The notes: generated from the letters alone by a model not told the origin. Counted from the first letter of the stretch, positions 11,090-23,180 are shown. The stretch: 64,000 nucleotides of DNA from Aporrectodea caliginosa (GCA_020284085.1 JACEVL010000146.1:635723-699722); one strand, 5' to 3'. A program made the numbers and translations.

Positions 11090-12010
11090 GCCGTAAAAGG
11101 CGTAAATGATTATGTTTGACCTTCCTCCAGTGAGTGTTGAATTTAGGCTGAGTTATGCGATTCGAACAGTGTGAGAACTGTTCAAACATTTCCACACCTC
11201 TTTTAAGTTTGATATTCGCCCTATAAGTAAAAGTGATCTGCATTATGTAATATTCGAGTTTGAACTTCGTCGCTATGTTATACATTGTTGCATTGTCTTA
11301 ACTTAAAAGGCCTTTGACGCCTTAAAATCACTTTAAACTTTGAAATAATAATTATGCAATACGAATGTTGAAAACTGTAATAATTATAAACCTATTTTTA
11401 TTGTGAAATTCGCCCTATATTTGCATTTGTGTGTAGATGGTGCTCGACTTTACTACTTAGTACTTACGTGTATTTTCAAAACTGTTCTGTTTAGTCGAGG
11501 TTCGGTCGGCAGCGCTCCTGAGTAGCAATTATAGTGGCGATATAGAAATCCTCGTAAAAATGAAGTATAAAGTTGTCCTGTATTATGCGGTATACGAACG
11601 TTGAGAACTATTCACAATAATAACACACCTCTTTTAATTGTGGCATTCGTCGTATAAGTAAAGTGGTCTTCGTTGAAACTATTTATATTGCTCACACTTA
11701 ACACATATTACTAATTAAATGTAAGCTAAAGTCGACGTCAACGGCCCTTGGCAGCCATAAGATGTCGCTAAAGAATGGAGACTACTTGTGCGATAGCGTT
11801 CCTCCTGCCATGCGCCGTGGTAGCGTCAGTCCCAAGCCTGAAAAAAGGAGGCGGGAGACGATAATTACCTTTTGTCATAACACAGCTTCGTTAAACAGTA
11901 ACTAATCACCCAGTTATGCCATAGGAACGGTGAGAACTGTACAAACTCTTTTCTGCCAATTTCAACGACCTTTGTTGCCATAAGATGTCGTTAAACTCTA
12001 GATACACGCA
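11090..12010 (-). repeat. Array of repeat modules A and B
   Basis: Minus-orientation modules: A at about 11728-11780 (CGACGTCAACGGCCCTTGGC) and 11955-12000, B at about 11800-11905 (CCCAAGCCTGAAAAAAGGAGG). Between them are CACACCTCTTTTAAG and ACGAACGTTGAGAACT segments that recur elsewhere. A CR1-like tail (about 11495-11560) is embedded. The same array lies in copy B (38500-39320). Confidence 0.7.
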
Positions 12011-12530
12011 AAAGAAATGTATATAATAATGTATAATAACTAAGCATGATGTGTTTTTGATATGTCAGTGCCTCGTGCTATAATCTGCAAAGTTTCAGTA
12101 TTTTAACCTGTTTTTATTAATTGTGAAAATAATATTATAAAGATGTTTTATATTAGAAAAAAACAACAAAGGACACATTTCTTGCTTGAGACAGTGTTCT
12201 AAATCATTAGTTTAGATAGGTTTTGATCCAAGCCAGTGTAAGTTTTCGTTGGCAAATAGAGGTTTGGGAGGAGGTCGAACACTTTACGGTTTTCCTAAGT
12301 AGACGAACGCTGGCCAAAATCTAATGTCGTTAATTTGCTGCACAGGAATCAACGGAGCTGGGGGTCAAAGACCTGACCCCAAACATCTTTTCAGTTACTT
12401 TACTGAGGTGTTGGAAGAAGAGCTAGGGGTTGAGCTTTCTGACCACCCCAACAGCTGAAGCACTTGTCAAGCAATAACAAGCGTGATTATTACTTGAACT
12501 CGAAAACTGCTGGACCTCTGTCGCCTAGAT
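12010..12530. other. Duplicated non-coding sequence
   Basis: Conserved between the two duplication copies (B at about 39320-40450) but with no recognised gene or repeat core. Confidence 0.5.
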
Positions 12531-12790
12531 TGGTTACTGGTTAGAGCGTAGGTTGCGCCTCATGCGCCTCTGTGTTAGAGAGCGTGCGGATCGCGGTTCG
12601 CTTCCGGCTGGCTTATTTCAGAGATTTAAATCTCGAGCTAGCACGGTCCGTGCACGGGGACCTTAGATGGCATGGCGTCCACTCACACGGGCAGCGGTGG
12701 TAAAGGATCTGATCCGATCAATTCATTGAAAAATGAGCAGGGTCAAGGCCATTATTATACGTTCGCTATAGAAAAACGCGTACATATTAT
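12530..12790 (+). mobile_element. tRNA-derived SINE family 1, with intact promoter-like head
   Basis: A-box-like TGGTTAGAGCG (12539-12549) and B-box-like GCGGTTCGCTTCC about 45 bp later, then the family body with GCTAGCACGGTCCGTGCACG and AAAAATGAGCAGGGTCAAGG. The 3' third (CACCTTTAAATCG part) is missing. The same insertion is in copy B, so it predates the duplication. Confidence 0.8.
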
Positions 12791-13252
12791 ATAACCATAA
12801 CTGACATTCTGTGTTAGCTAAGGCCTGGCAGCTAAAATTTCTTCACAAGTCCATATGTATGGTTGCGTTTTACTTAGCCTAGTTTTACTTCACATTCAGA
12901 ATACGATTTTCTAAAACTCCCAAGAGGGCAGCAGTCTGTTGGACTATTCCGCCCATAAAACTTTCAATTAGCGAGTTCAATAAACATCGTTCAAAGTCAG
13001 TTTGGTATTAATTTATGCATGTCATGTTATTACAAATTTTCCGTGCTTTGTGTAAGATTTAAATTCATTTAAAATCTGCGATTGTAACGCGCAGATTATT
13101 CTGAAAGTTTTAGTTACGTAAGTATTCGACAGATGGCGACAAACTTTCCGTCTTCGTATATTCGCTGTTATTCAGCAGATGGCGCTCTGAAGCGTTATCC
13201 TTACTATACACTAAAAAAGAAACTTATAATTAATTATCAGACACTTTTAGAA

Positions 13253-13527
13253 TGTTACGCGGTTGTACCTATCAAAGATTATTATTCCGAAATATATCTA
13301 TAACCTAGTTTTGCCACTGTACTAAGGATTATATAAATGTGCGTGTTTTACGCACGATGCAAACGTACACGAATACGACACCATAGTGTACAGATCCTAA
13401 AATAATATTAATACCGCCGCTAGCAACCGCTCAATAAAAGGGCTTTTGCTGTGTGTAGCACGTAGTCTCCTAGCGGGATTGCGCGGAATCGCTAGCAAGA
13501 GATTTCGAAAGCGTAATTTTTGTAACA
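13253..13527 (+). mobile_element. LTR-like segment followed by primer-binding-like leader
   Basis: Begins TGTTACGCGG and ends TTTTTGTAACA, so the ends are TG...CA with a TGTTAC/GTAACA inversion. Inside are a TATA-like GATTATATAAATG and a polyadenylation-like CAATAAAAGG. Directly after the end come GGTGGCAGTTGGTGTCC and GTGACCCGACGCC, resembling the leader of Ty3/gypsy-type elements. No gag or pol follows. No flanking target duplication was seen, so a truncated 5' LTR is preferred over a solo LTR. Confidence 0.5.
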
Positions 13528-15850
13528 GGTGGCAGTTGGTGTCCATAGTGACCCGACGCCCGGTAAAGCCAAGAAAAATCAAAATCGTCATTAAGATTTA
13601 TTTTAAGAATGCTAGATTAGGAATTTTGCATGGGTTGCGAGATAGCCTTGATTTGTACGAGATCCTTGGCTATGATCATAGGGTTTAATAATGAAATCAT
13701 TTATTTTGGTGGCTGTTCAACTCGGGAACGCAATCTGCCTCTCCGGGAGATTTCCACCACCCTTTGAACCTCCTGAGCTGTCACTTTAGAAAATAAATCA
13801 CAATCATATCGCTAATAATTTCTTTAAAGATGAGTTGCAGCGCTTTTGAAAGACACAACGCAACTATGCAGACACAGACATGCTTATTCGAAAACAATTG
13901 ATACGGTTGCATTATCGATTAGGTAATCGATTAATCGTTAATTAATTTTAGCGATTAAATTTATTTTTAGTAATACGTTACGTTAATATCGTTTATTTAA
14001 CGACGCCGTCATATCGACGATGATTGGCGTCTTTTTTTAAGTAATAAATCGAAGACCGCTTCTTATATTGTATAAGGTAGTCGGTATTATAGCCCTTCAG
14101 ACCGTGTGAGAGACTCAGCTCAGCAGGTTATATTGTCTACACTCGACAGTCATAAAATAATATGGACGATCGCTTGTTGACTTCTTGTCGTTGAGTGACT
14201 CGATCTTTGTCCCTGTGTCTACTACGGCTACTTCTTCGGTCACTTCTTTACCTTACTTACACACTTACCTCATGAATAAGATGACGTCATTCTTCACACG
14301 CAGATTCCGTACATATTTTACTTCCAATTTTTACGTTATTATTAAAGCCTAGGGAATAAATCTGCACAAAATCGACGTAAATTCGTAATGTAAAGTGTAA
14401 ACAGTTTAAAACCGGAATTTGTCATGGCATTGTCTGATTCTGATGGCAGTGGCGAGTCAGGCGACACTGGCGAGTGGCGAGAGATCTTGCACACCGCCGC
14501 TTAAGAAAGCAAAAAAGTATGGTATAGATGACCATTCAACGATGAATGGCTGAAAATCGATGAATTTAACTTTCACGTAACCAAGACTTTTCGTGGGGGA
14601 ACTTTAAACCTTGAGCATGGCGAGTGCGGTAGCATGAGCTTATAGTGGGGCCGGGAGCTTGGTTCATTTTTGGGACTTCAGCTTCGTTTGGTAATTGGTA
14701 GGCTTAAGCCCCAAGCCCAACGATATTTACGTCCCTAGAATTTAAACTTGAGCTTAAACCAGATAAATATGCAGCTAGATATATAATAGCCTTCCAACGT
14801 TTACTGGCATTGACACTAGTGAACATGCAGAGTCTACCAAACACGTTAAAAATTACGAAACAAAGAGAGCACGATTAATGTCAACAAGTTCTTTAAGAAA
14901 CCGACCACTCGCACCATTGGTTGCTAAAGCGGAAATAGCTTTAATTGCATTTGTGACAGAACGTTCCTTTCAAGCACGTGGATCAACTCCTTGAGTGACT
15001 GCATTTCCTGAGAGTCAACTCGCTAAGAAAGTGACTTTGACATGCACAAAAAGGCTTTCTATGTGTCACAGCACACATGCAGAGTCGTAATCACATTTTA
15101 TGTTTCATCGCAACTTTTTCTTTTTTAGTGACTTGGAATTTTTGTGACAACATCTTTGGATTTCTGATAACGTAAAGCTCGATTAACCTTTTAAGTCTAA
15201 CACATCCAAACAGCAGATCCCATTTTTATATCAACTCGGGTTACAACGTTCTACTGGTGTCTAAGGAAAGCGCTATGACCAAAATTCTACCGCGTCTTAT
15301 GCCTATATAGCATCAATTGACAACGTTTTACAGGTGTCTACAGAGCACTCTAGCCAGTCAGCTATGGTGTACCACTCGCCTTATCTTACCTGAAGCCTAA
15401 TAATTTGTAGGCGACCGGATATTCCGCCAACGAGATCCCGATGATACCGGATGAGTTTTCTTGAAACGGCGCTATACGAATTAACACTTAAAAATTATAT
15501 AATTGCAATACAGCCAGCATATTAGCTAAAGATTACGTCTATGTTTTAGTATTTTAACGACATCTCATGACTTCCATTACTCTTTTTTCAGGTTGTATCA
15601 AAGGCTATCCATTGAGCGAAAATAATCAACATAGGCCTATAGCTTCAAAAAGAGCCATCTAAAGATGCCTAAAACTTTAATGTCCGTAAATTATTAATAT
15701 TAGGTATTCAACATCTGATTGACGCCGGGTTTTTTACAACATTTAACAACGTTTGTGGCTGTCAGGACGGTTGACGACATAATTTCCCCCATTTTCGTAA
15801 GCTATTAAATGTGCGATTATCATTAGGTTGTACATATAGCTTTCGAGATA
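13528..15850. other. Duplicated non-coding sequence
   Basis: Conserved with 41486-44345 in copy B, apart from the hAT, SINE and TA-repeat insertions there. No convincing gene. GCAATCTGCCTCTCCGGGAG and similar GC-richer blocks may be internal parts of the LTR-type element. Confidence 0.45.
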
Positions 15851-15852
15851 GC

Positions 15853-16100
15853 GATTTAAAGGTGTTTAAAAACAGCCTAATTTAGTATAACTATTAAGTG
15901 TTATTGTTGTTTTTCCTTTCCAGTTTTCTGTATTTTTATGCCATCTTTGCAGTTTTGTTCACTCTGTTTTGTTTTGAAAATTTCCAAACGATATCATAAA
16001 CGAAAAGATTATCGCCATTTAAGTATAATATTATGAACTTTGCGTTAAAAATCGAGACCGATAGCTAATATAGGATGCTTCATTTAAACACCTTTAAATC
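15853..16100. mobile_element. Small foldback/MITE-like element, copy A
   Basis: GATTTAAAGGTGTTTAAA (15853-15870) is matched by its perfect complement (16083-16100). Internal flanks are also similar (AGCCTAATTTAG / AGCATCCTATATTAG). The same element lies in copy B (44346-44592). Single ends of this family (module C) are scattered through the window. Confidence 0.65.
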
Positions 16101-16439
16101 AGTTTGTAGGATTCTATATAAAATGTGTGTAACATAAATCATTATGTCAATAAGGTCGTATAGAGTCTACTGTGAATCTTGATTCAATTCCATCGTTCTA
16201 TTTATAATGGTAATATTCGTAGGCCTACTTAGAGTGTCTGTCCTAGAGGGATTGCGATCCTTTGGGCCCCTTCTTTTGTAACCAATATACTTTCCTCATC
16301 AGTATGTTACTGTGTGAAAATTGGTTTCAATAAAAATACCTGATTTGACTAAAATTTAATAAAGTCGAGAAACAATCATTTGGTAAAAGAATAATCTGTG
16401 TTATGCCATACGATCATTGAGAACTTTTAAAAAATAATT

Positions 16440-16482
16440 TCTGTCGACGTCAACGGCCTTTGCTGGTATATGATGTCGCTCC
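16440..16482 (-). repeat. Repeat module A
   Basis: CGACGTCAACGGCCTTTGCT ... GATGTCGCT, the minus form of module A. Confidence 0.7.
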
Positions 16483-16776
16483 CTTGGAAAAACTCAGAAT
16501 AACCAATCACTCGTCAGTTTTTACAGCAGTATTAGTAGCAATAGAACAAATTATAAACGGGTTAATATCTAACCAGATTAGAGAGCAAGTCATTATCATT
16601 ACTGACTCCTTAAGCGGTGTAGAAGCCATTCAGTCTCGAACATGAGTCTCCACGTCAAACCTTGTACTTCGTATCATGAAATTTCTAAAAGCTGCATTTC
16701 AAAAACTCGTCGTGGCCTTTGTTTGGATACCAAACCACGTAGATATGAACGGAAATGAGATGGCCGACTCATTAAT
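16483..16776 (+). pseudogene. RNase H domain fragment of a non-LTR retrotransposon
   Basis: Frame with one in-frame stop (16643). HSSVFTAVLVAIEQI precedes IIITDSLSGVEAIQS, and after the stop the same frame gives FVWIPNHVDMNGNEMADS. These match the E, D-S and final N-E-x-A-D positions of RNase H domains at the C-terminus of Jockey/I-type LINE proteins. Found only in copy A of the duplication. Confidence 0.8.
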
Positions 16777-17014
16777 TTTGCTGATACTCGTGGCTTTTTA
16801 ACGCTTAAATAATATTATTGACCTATTTTAGCGCCACTCTTTTAGTTAAACGCCACTGTAATTAGCAAGCTTATATTAAGCCCTATATCAATTAATTAGT
16901 TTACTTTATAATAGATTTGACAAGCTATAAATTCGCTATAGGTTCCTATACAATCAATCGTATGACCACGCTCTATATAAACAAAACAAGGAACATAAAC
17001 AGAAACGTATAGAC

Positions 17015-17889
17015 CAGTGGCGTAACTTCATATTCTGGGCCCCCCTGCAAGATTTTCAAAATGGGCCCCCCTCCATACAGCCGATGACAATCTGATAGAC
17101 AATTTTATGTTTCAAATTATCGACTCACTTTTGAGGCATACATTTTAATGATTTTAATTTATGATATTTTATTTTATTATTAATTTGTAATCTTATGCCA
17201 CAACTAAAAATTGTTTTCGATTTGCATTAAAATTGATTAAAATGAGTCAATTTTACATCGTTTTTTAAGTTCGTTTTGTAAATCCTTCTTTTTCCGTCGT
17301 TTAGCTGCTCCACTTAGAGGCTTGCTAGCCATCATTAGTACAATTTTTTATTTTTAAATCTTAAATTTTGTATTGTAATCCGATCTAATGTTTTGTTGTT
17401 ATATAATTTAAAAAAATAGTAATAATAATTTTACATTTTTATATTATTAAAAACTATTTTATTAATCTATTTAAACAAACTTTTTAAATAAATATCAACA
17501 ACGATGGCCGACGGAAACTTGGCAATGAGACTAATGACGTCAGCATAAATCAAAGACGAAAAGTGAAACTAATTGAGTGAATTAACTGCAAATTTCAACG
17601 TCATCTGGCGATTATAGTTTGCCTTCGAGTCACTGCTCACTAGCTTAAATCAAAGCCTAGAAAAATATGCGCCGACCGCGCATCAATAGTAATATTCCAC
17701 ATCATCTGCCTGCCTGCATGATTTATTGATTTTACAAGGCTAAGGAGTTTACAAGGAGTTTCGGTTTCCGGCTTTCTGCTGTGCATTTATTAATTAAAAT
17801 AGTTCATTTTTTCAGGTTTGAAAATGGGCCCCCTTTTACCTGGGCCCCCCCGCAGTTGCGGGCCCTGCGGGCCCATAGTTACGCTACTG
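17015..17889 (-). mobile_element. hAT element, 875 bp, perfect 8-bp target duplication
   Basis: GTATAGAC (17007-17014) and GTATAGAC (17890-17897) flank ends CAGTGGCGTAACTTC and, reversed, CAGTAGCGTAACTAT. Subterminal GGGCCCCCC runs occur at both ends. A short minus-strand frame recalls hAT-related proteins. Confidence 0.9.
17237..17332 (-). pseudogene. Remnant N-terminus of a hAT-type transposase
   Basis: ATG-initiated 31 codons: MASKPLSGAAKRRKKKD and a basic tail, then a stop. The K-P-L-S-G-x-x-K-R-x-K-K opening is common in hAT/zinc-finger MYM-like transposon proteins. Nothing of the zinc finger or catalytic domain remains. Confidence 0.5.
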
Positions 17890-18077
17890 GTATAGACTTA
17901 TACGCCATTTGATCCAATTGCTGATAGAGTTATACTTCAATAAGTTTGCCTGCTTGATTTTTGGGAAATCGAACATAAAGACAAGGCCACAAAGATTCAA
18001 ACTGATGGCATATTATACGCTGGAAGCAGCCTGAAACAACAAAGCCGAGCTCCGAGAAGACATCTGTTAGTTTTTCT

Positions 18078-18730
18078 CAACACGTTAACTTGCTTACGCG
18101 AAGCTGTTACTACCAGCTCCGCCAACTGCGTGACAGTTGTACTCTCTCTCATCATGCTGCCGTTGTTCTTGTTCATGCCTTTGTTACCAGCAGAGTTGAT
18201 AACTGTAGTTCGATTCTCGCTGGTCTCCCTTCTGGCCTAATAAGCCGTCTTGACCGGGTCCTCCGCACAGCTGCCCGACTTATTGGTCGTATTCCAAAAT
18301 ACGCTTCAGTCTCTGCTTACATGCGCGATGTTCCTCACTGGCTTCCTGCCTCGCAGCGCATCTCTTACAGGATAGCGGCCTTAGTTTGGCGGTGCCTTGC
18401 TGGCTGTGCTCCAACATACCTTTCTGACCTCTGTCGTCCTGTCTCTGACCTAGCCCCCCGTCGAGCTCTGCGTTCCTCGGCCAATGGAGAGCTCCTTGTC
18501 CCCCGGGCCCGTTTATGTCTCAAGCAGCGCCGAGCCTTTTCGGTTGTTGGGCCCTCAACCTGGAATGGGCTCCCACTTGAGCTGTGCTTGATGCCTCGCA
18601 GCAATTTGCCTGCTTACTGCCGCCTTCTCAAGTCTTCTCTGTTTAGCCGTGGCTGGGCTGGGAGCGCCTCTGAGTAGGTTCCTTGAAGGGGCGCTATATA
18701 AATGCTCGGAATGAATGAATGAATGAATCT
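18078..18730 (+). pseudogene. CR1/L2-like LINE, C-terminal RT region with intact 3' tail
   Basis: 195-codon open frame: VLVHAFVTSRVDNCSSILAG, then RLIGRIPKY, PHWLPASQRISYRIA, YLSDLCRPVS, and the classic end AFSVVGPSTWNGLPLELC to FSRGWAGSASE. This order is the last part of CR1/L2-clade reverse transcriptase. After the stop follow GGGGCGCTATATAAATGCTC and (GAAT)n, the normal 3' terminus. The 5' part is missing, as usual for incomplete reverse transcription. The open frame suggests a fairly recent insertion. It is absent from duplication copy B. Confidence 0.9.
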
Positions 18731-18904
18731 GAACTGGGGAGTAAGAGTAAGCTTCCTTAAGCTGGCCTTAAGCATAGGAAAAATCCTACCCCCTCATCCT
18801 GCAATGGCCGGGACTAGGGTTGCATAGCCTGACGCAGTTATCCCCAAAACAGTTCTAAGACAGTGAAGTTTTCGCAACCATTAACTAACAGTGGAAAAGT
18901 TTTT

Positions 18905-18905
<1 letters not shown>

Positions 18906-18973
<68 letters not shown>

Positions 18974-18990
18974 AGACATATATATATAAT
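18906..18990. repeat. (TA)n microsatellite
   Basis: About 32 TA units followed by a shorter run at 18979-18988. Absent from copy B at the matching place. Confidence 0.95.
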
Positions 18991-19179
18991 GTCTACTGTG
19001 TAAGGGGGCCATCATCTTAGTCGTTAGTGCTCTCCAAACTCCAACAAACAACAACAGTAATAAGTTCATGTTGACGCAAACGGTCCTGGCTATACTGCAA
19101 CAAAGAGCGTTAACCTTCGACACCTTTAATTAAGAGTATTGCTGTACTATAAATTATCAATCGCGTTCAAAATTTCAAT

Positions 19180-19580
19180 ATAATGTGTTGCAGTCTGCTA
19201 TAGAAACGATGAGAACTGTTAAAACAATTAGACACCTATTTTAAGTGTGATATTTGCCTTATAAATAAAAGTGGTTCCGCATTATGGCAAGGATTTGTGT
19301 GCGGGATAATTGCTGTCGAATAATATTGTTTAATTAGCAAAAAATCCTTTTGTAATGGTATACGTATCAAAGACAATGTCAGTTGAACCACTTTATGTTG
19401 CTTAAAAAATGAATATTAGTAAGATTGTAGAGTTCCGTTTGGCACCTTATAATGGTGTCGTTCGGAAACAATAAGTTTCTAGATTTCATGCTATTGTATA
19501 TGTTTCTGTATTGTCGTCAACGGCCTTTGATACCATAGGACGACATTGAACTTTGGAATAATAATAATGACCGTGTTTTA
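19180..19580 (-). repeat. Repeat modules and shared 160-bp block
   Basis: GACACCTATTTTAAGTGTGA (about 19224), then a block from AAGATTGTAGAGTTCC to TGTCGTCAACGGCCTTTGAT (19416-19560). The block also occurs at 45195-45320 and, inverted, at 58655-58790. Confidence 0.7.
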
Positions 19581-19959
19581 CCTTTAGCTAATCATAATAT
19601 GAAAAAAACTTTTATAGTTAGAATGCTTTATTCATATTGACTATTGATTGTTTATTGTTTATTATATATGATGTATGTACACCAGAATGCGGATTGCAAC
19701 TGGTTCAATAAAGAATATACTTACTTACTTACTTTATTATGGCAATGACCTTGCATGCTCAAGTAGCGAGCATCAACTTAATGCGCCAACCAACATTCTG
19801 ACGTTGGCGCTATAGAAGTTCTTAGTTTAGGCAAGATTAGATCAGGAGTTTTCAGCAGCTTCCATTAATTCTAATCACGCTCGCAAGGTAGTTTCTATTC
19901 AACGATGCTTCTCGTAACGGAAATAATTAGCGCCACGTTAAGGACCTCAAGCAATTGGG

Positions 19960-21500
19960 TGGATGTATTCCAACAGGTTAACGACTAACGACATCTTACG
20001 GCGTCAAAGGCCGTTTACGTGCAAAGGAAAAACATTCGTATACTTTTCACAGTTACGACATATTTACGAGCTATTTGCTGGTCATTTGCTGTTTCCATCT
20101 CTTAACGACATCTTGTGGCTGCCAAGGCCGTTGAGTTCGACGTCAAAGCTTATAATAATAAGTAATGAACAAGGTTTAACGTTAATTAATGATGCAGAAT
20201 CATTTTTACTTATAGAGCGATTACCATCCTTAAAACAGGTGTGTAATTATTTCAAATGGCCGGATCGAGAGTTTTACATCTTACGACAACAAAGGCCGCT
20301 GACGTCGACATACATTTCTTTGGCAGTCCTTACCATTCGTAGTAGTAGTTTCAGTTTAACGACACTGTGTGATAGCAAAGACCATTAGCGTCGCCCTCCT
20401 CCTTAATCCTGGCTTGGGACTGGCACTGACAGAGTACAAACAGTGGCATTCGTTTAAGGACCGCTTTCGCTTATATGGCGAAATTCGTTTAGCGATTATG
20501 TCCAACAGCTTAGCAATATCCTATGGCATCAAAGAGAGTTAATATCGATAGGAAATTAAAAAAAATAGTTTTCATTTTGCCAGAGACATTCAGTGTGGCA
20601 GCTGACGATTGGAGTTTCATTGTTCGACGACATCTTACGTTGACGTCGACTTTACATTACCACTGGCTGTCTTGGATCCTGCAAAGCATGTAATCATTGG
20701 ATCCAGGGTTTAACGACAGCTTATGACAACTTAGGCCGTTGCCGTCGACGATAATTATTTTGACATTATTACAAGTTGTGCATGTAATAATTCCGCGCTG
20801 TTCATGACATATAGTTTCGGAAACAGCGATTTGAAGGTGTCTAAGGAAAGCCTAATATAGGTATCAATCTTAAGTATTGAAAAACCTTATGATTGTCATG
20901 TTTAACAACACCGCCAATATTTCTGTGGTAGGGCTAGTCTCAAGCCTGGAGAAAGAAGGAGGGCGACGTAGACCATCCTTTAACAACTTTTAACAACTTT
21001 TGTGGCTGCTAGGGTCGTTGAAAACGAAACTTGTTAGAGGCAGAATAACGAAAGACGATGCGATGGATAGATTCAGAGTTTAACACATCTTATGAAAAGG
21101 AAGGCCTATGACGTCGACAGAAATAGAAAAGACACTTGGTTGGTTGCTGTTTAACGACCCTCTGTAATCGCAAGGATGGTCTACGTCGCCCTCCTTCTTT
21201 CTCCAGGCTTGAGACTAGCCCTACCACAGAAATATTGGCGGTGTTTAAAAGAAAGCGATTAGTATATAGAAGTTTCAGTTTAACAACGCTGTGTGACAAC
21301 AAAGATCGACAGCGTCGCCCTCCTCCTCTATCCATGCTTTGGACTGAGACTTGCAGAAAATTCTCAGTGGCGGAATTTGGAATGTGATTGTAGTAGTAGT
21401 AGTCTAAGTTTAACGACACTGTGTGATTACAAAGATCATTAGCGTCGACCTCCTCATTTACTTAGGCTTCTGACTGGCACTGACAGAGTACGAGCAGTGG
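19960..21500 (+). repeat. Dense array of repeat modules A, B and C
   Basis: Plus-orientation modules: A at about 19978-20025, 20100-20145, 20278-20312 and 20708-20752. B is at about 20350-20445, 21150-21240, 21280-21380 and 21408-21505, with an inverted B at about 20905-20985. C (CGATTTGAAGGTGTCTAAGG) is at 20829. Module B copies share ACGACACTGTGTGA, AGCGTCGCCCTCCTCC, GGCTTGGGACTGGCACTGAC and AGCAGTGGCGGA. No gene is embedded. Confidence 0.75.
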
Positions 21501-21923
21501 CGGAGTTGAGAGGTTAATTGATAGATAGCATTAGCATATTATAGCTTTAGAAATAAAGAGTTAAAGTTAATCTTTGTCGGCTGCAACGGCCTATGTTGTC
21601 ACAAGCTGCCGTTAAACTGAGGATCCATTATCACAAGTAATGGCGAGATGATGGCAAACCAACGAAAATTTAAGTGATGAACGAGTTTAGTTCATATTTA
21701 ACTTTTAAGATAATGATGGCAGTAAATTAGCTCATATCCAATTAAATTGAACAGCTAGCCTTCAGAGCTTTATGAAAATGTCGTTCAATTTCGGCTTTCA
21801 CGAGTGCCTTCGAAGCGTCTAAATTATCTGGAATCAGAGTTTCCAGTTGCAACGACATTTGACTTATCAGCGACGACGACTGTCGCAGTGCGTTATGTCT
21901 GTTGTTAACACAATAAACGAATA

Positions 21924-21931
21924 TATGATGG

Positions 21932-21976
<45 letters not shown>

Positions 21977-22015
21977 CGATGATGATGATATTGTTGTTGT
22001 TGTTGTTGTTGTTGT

Positions 22016-22107
<92 letters not shown>

Positions 22108-22112
22108 CTGCA
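21924..22112. repeat. (ATG)n-(TTG)n-(ATG)n microsatellite
   Basis: Long trinucleotide run preceded by AATAAACGAATATATGATG. Copy B lacks the whole insert (GCAGTGCAACTTCC there), so it arrived or expanded in copy A only. Confidence 0.95.
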
Positions 22113-22192
22113 ACTTCCACATAGAGTCGGGAGCGTTTCTGACTACTTTCGTTGAATTGACGCTATATAAATTCCGAATGAATGAATTAATT
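22113..22192 (+). mobile_element. CR1/L2-like LINE 3' tail fragment
   Basis: GGGAGCGTTTCTGACTACTT, then GACGCTATATAAATTCCGAATGAATGAATT-type end (shown in part). The matching tail in copy B is at 46436-46506, so it predates the duplication. Confidence 0.7.
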
Positions 22193-22272
22193 GTATTAGT
22201 AGATTTATCTCATAACCCGGAAAAGTGTTAAAGGTATATTTCTTTGTCAGAATCTGTTGATGGAAAGTGAGT

Positions 22273-23180
22273 TTAATTTCGACTTAAAGTGTAAACATTA
22301 ACTCCTTCTCTTAAATGTCCCCCGACGATCAGCTGTTTCTTTTCTCCGTCGTAACACAATCTAAATGGAACATCGATCCTCGTTTCTCCTTTTTCTTCTT
22401 TCGTTGGACAAAGAAGTCGATCCCACTTCAGATTGGAATCCAAGAGAATCACTCTACCATTCCATGTACCAGAAACAAAAACTCTATCGTATGAATCAAG
22501 TGAGAGGTAGTCAGGATCGTTCAGTTTCTGTGTCTTATTCGAGGGAATAAAACGCCGAACAACCATCTGTCCATCTCTGGTCACTTCACTAATTTGCATA
22601 TCTCTCTCGCTTGATTCACTCTCTAGCTCCTCTTCATTTGCCTTGTACTCGTGAAGGACGATGAAATTCCCGACGGATGTTTCCACTGCATGACGAAGGT
22701 TCTGGAAGTTTCTTGGTAGTTCCAGAGTTCGAATAAGTTTTGCGTCTGGTCCGTAGATCAACAGAATGGACGATGGCTCATTGACCACCACCAACAGACT
22801 ATCACAGGACATTGATAGAGTGCGTGGCTCATAATCAGTAGTCAGCCATTTGAAGATTTTGTGCTGGTTATATGTTTCTCTTGTAATCTTCCAGACGCAT
22901 TTCTTAAAACAGTCAGAGACATAGAGACAATTTTCCTTCTCACTGGATTCAATGTCGTAAGGATTTTCAGTCTGCTTTATATCGATTTTCGTCTGTAAGC
23001 GAAATTGATTTCGATCCTCAAAGACGCGAATTACATGTGGAGCATCTGAATATGATTGATAGAGGACGTAGATTTTATTTCGCAGTTTCGTCACTCCAAA
23101 CAAAGAATCATTTTTTCCTACATGTTCATTTCCTAGTATCTGGATTCTCTGAGTGAAGTTGATGAAAACCGGACACATGA
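22273..23180 (-). CDS. Six-bladed NHL-like propeller exon, copy A
   Basis: A single 302-codon exon ends the gene. Six repeats of about 45-50 residues each carry a hydrophobic strand followed by V-x-D/N and a turn: KIYVLYQSYSDAPHVIRVF, CLYVSDCFKKCVWKI, LLVVVNEPSSILLIY, NFIVLHEYK, DRVFVSGTWNGRVILLD and LIVGGHLREGVNVY. The D-R-V-F-V-S-x-x-W-N-x-R-V blade is the clearest NHL/YVTN-like unit. An acidic loop (EEELESESSE) interrupts blade four. Confidence 0.75.

Noticed and set aside
13253..13527. Solo LTR
   Set aside because: Flanking bases do not form a target duplication, and a primer-binding-like leader follows directly, so a truncated 5' LTR fits better.
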